From an uncultured Saprospiraceae bacterium (lineage in GTDB: Bacteria; Bacteroidota; Bacteroidia; Chitinophagales; Saprospiraceae): a stretch of 6,162 nt of DNA. The position numbers and the translations under genes were made by a program. The stretch is taken from assembly GCA_937864255.1 (NCBI GenBank), contig CALMIT010000145.1, forward strand, positions 1 through 6,162. Reading direction: 5' to 3'. Shown here piece by piece: positions 6,117-6,162 of the stretch. Numbering within the stretch: the stretch's first letter is position 1; every line of letters begins with the position of its first letter. The notes under the pieces are model-generated. The model was not told where the DNA came from. It ran no database searches and worked only from the letters and a program-made list of their open reading frames with translations.

Positions 6117-6162
6117 ATGCCTGAAAAACCGCTGAGCTACATGCAACGGGCGCAAGGCGCCC
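6117..6162 (+). CDS. Possible 5' end of a plus-strand gene running off the window
   Basis: From the ATG at 6117 the frame is open to the edge, reading MPEKPLSYMQRAQGA with common codons. Only 15 codons are visible, so this could be chance. Two minus-strand frames are also open from the edge, one to a TGA at 6103-6105 and the other to a TGA at 6096-6098. Either could instead be the 3' end of a minus-strand gene, which would fit the leftward terminator at 5969-6001. No product can be named. Confidence 0.25.
   Translation, partial: MPEKPLSYMQRAQGA

Noticed and set aside
6103..6162. tRNA-like sequence on the minus strand (TGTAGCTCAGCGGT, like a D-arm)
   Set aside because: No acceptor stem, anticodon arm or T-arm (GGTTCGA-type) follows, so the match is limited to one short stretch.

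Overview
The window looks like an ordinary chromosomal stretch of a Bacteroidota genome, plausibly a Saprospiria-type or other environmental member. The evidence is a type IX secretion (T9SS) C-terminal sorting domain, a Bacteroidota-style outer-membrane barrel with an N-terminal carboxypeptidase-regulatory-like domain and plug, an AraC regulator with the N-terminal domain common in this phylum, and start regions that are A/T-rich with no Shine-Dalgarno sequence. The species cannot be fixed from the sequence.

Layout, left to right. Positions 1-753 hold the 3' end of a plus-strand gene, probably a beta-propeller protein, whose 5' end lies outside the window. It converges on a minus-strand block, and a strong hairpin terminator at 752-783 separates the two. 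Its U-tract serves the minus strand and overlaps the stop codon of the plus-strand gene. Read in their own direction, the minus-strand genes are an AraC-family regulator (5876-5037), a 230-base spacer, a TonB-receptor-like outer-membrane beta-barrel gene (4806 to 2326), and, 23 bases later, a secreted protein with seven FG-GAP/VCBS calcium-loop repeats and a T9SS type A sorting domain (2302-836). The right end (5877-6162) is non-coding for at least 240 bases. It holds two inverted repeats, a possible promoter for the regulator, and perhaps the first 15 codons of a plus-strand gene running off the edge.

The most notable observation is that the outer-membrane barrel gene is interrupted by an in-frame TAA at 2563-2565. 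Family-typical sequence continues in the same frame for 78 more codons, which encode the final barrel strands and charged tail. This is a nonsense substitution rather than a frameshift, so a homopolymer length error cannot explain it.

The barrel gene and the propeller gene are probably co-transcribed, which suggests a cell-surface pair: an outer-membrane receptor and a T9SS-exported, surface-attached propeller. The AraC gene lies upstream on the same strand and could regulate them, but nothing in the sequence proves it. I saw no CRISPR array, complete tRNA, rRNA, insertion sequence or defence system. Apart from the broken barrel gene and the structured right edge, the window looks ordinary.
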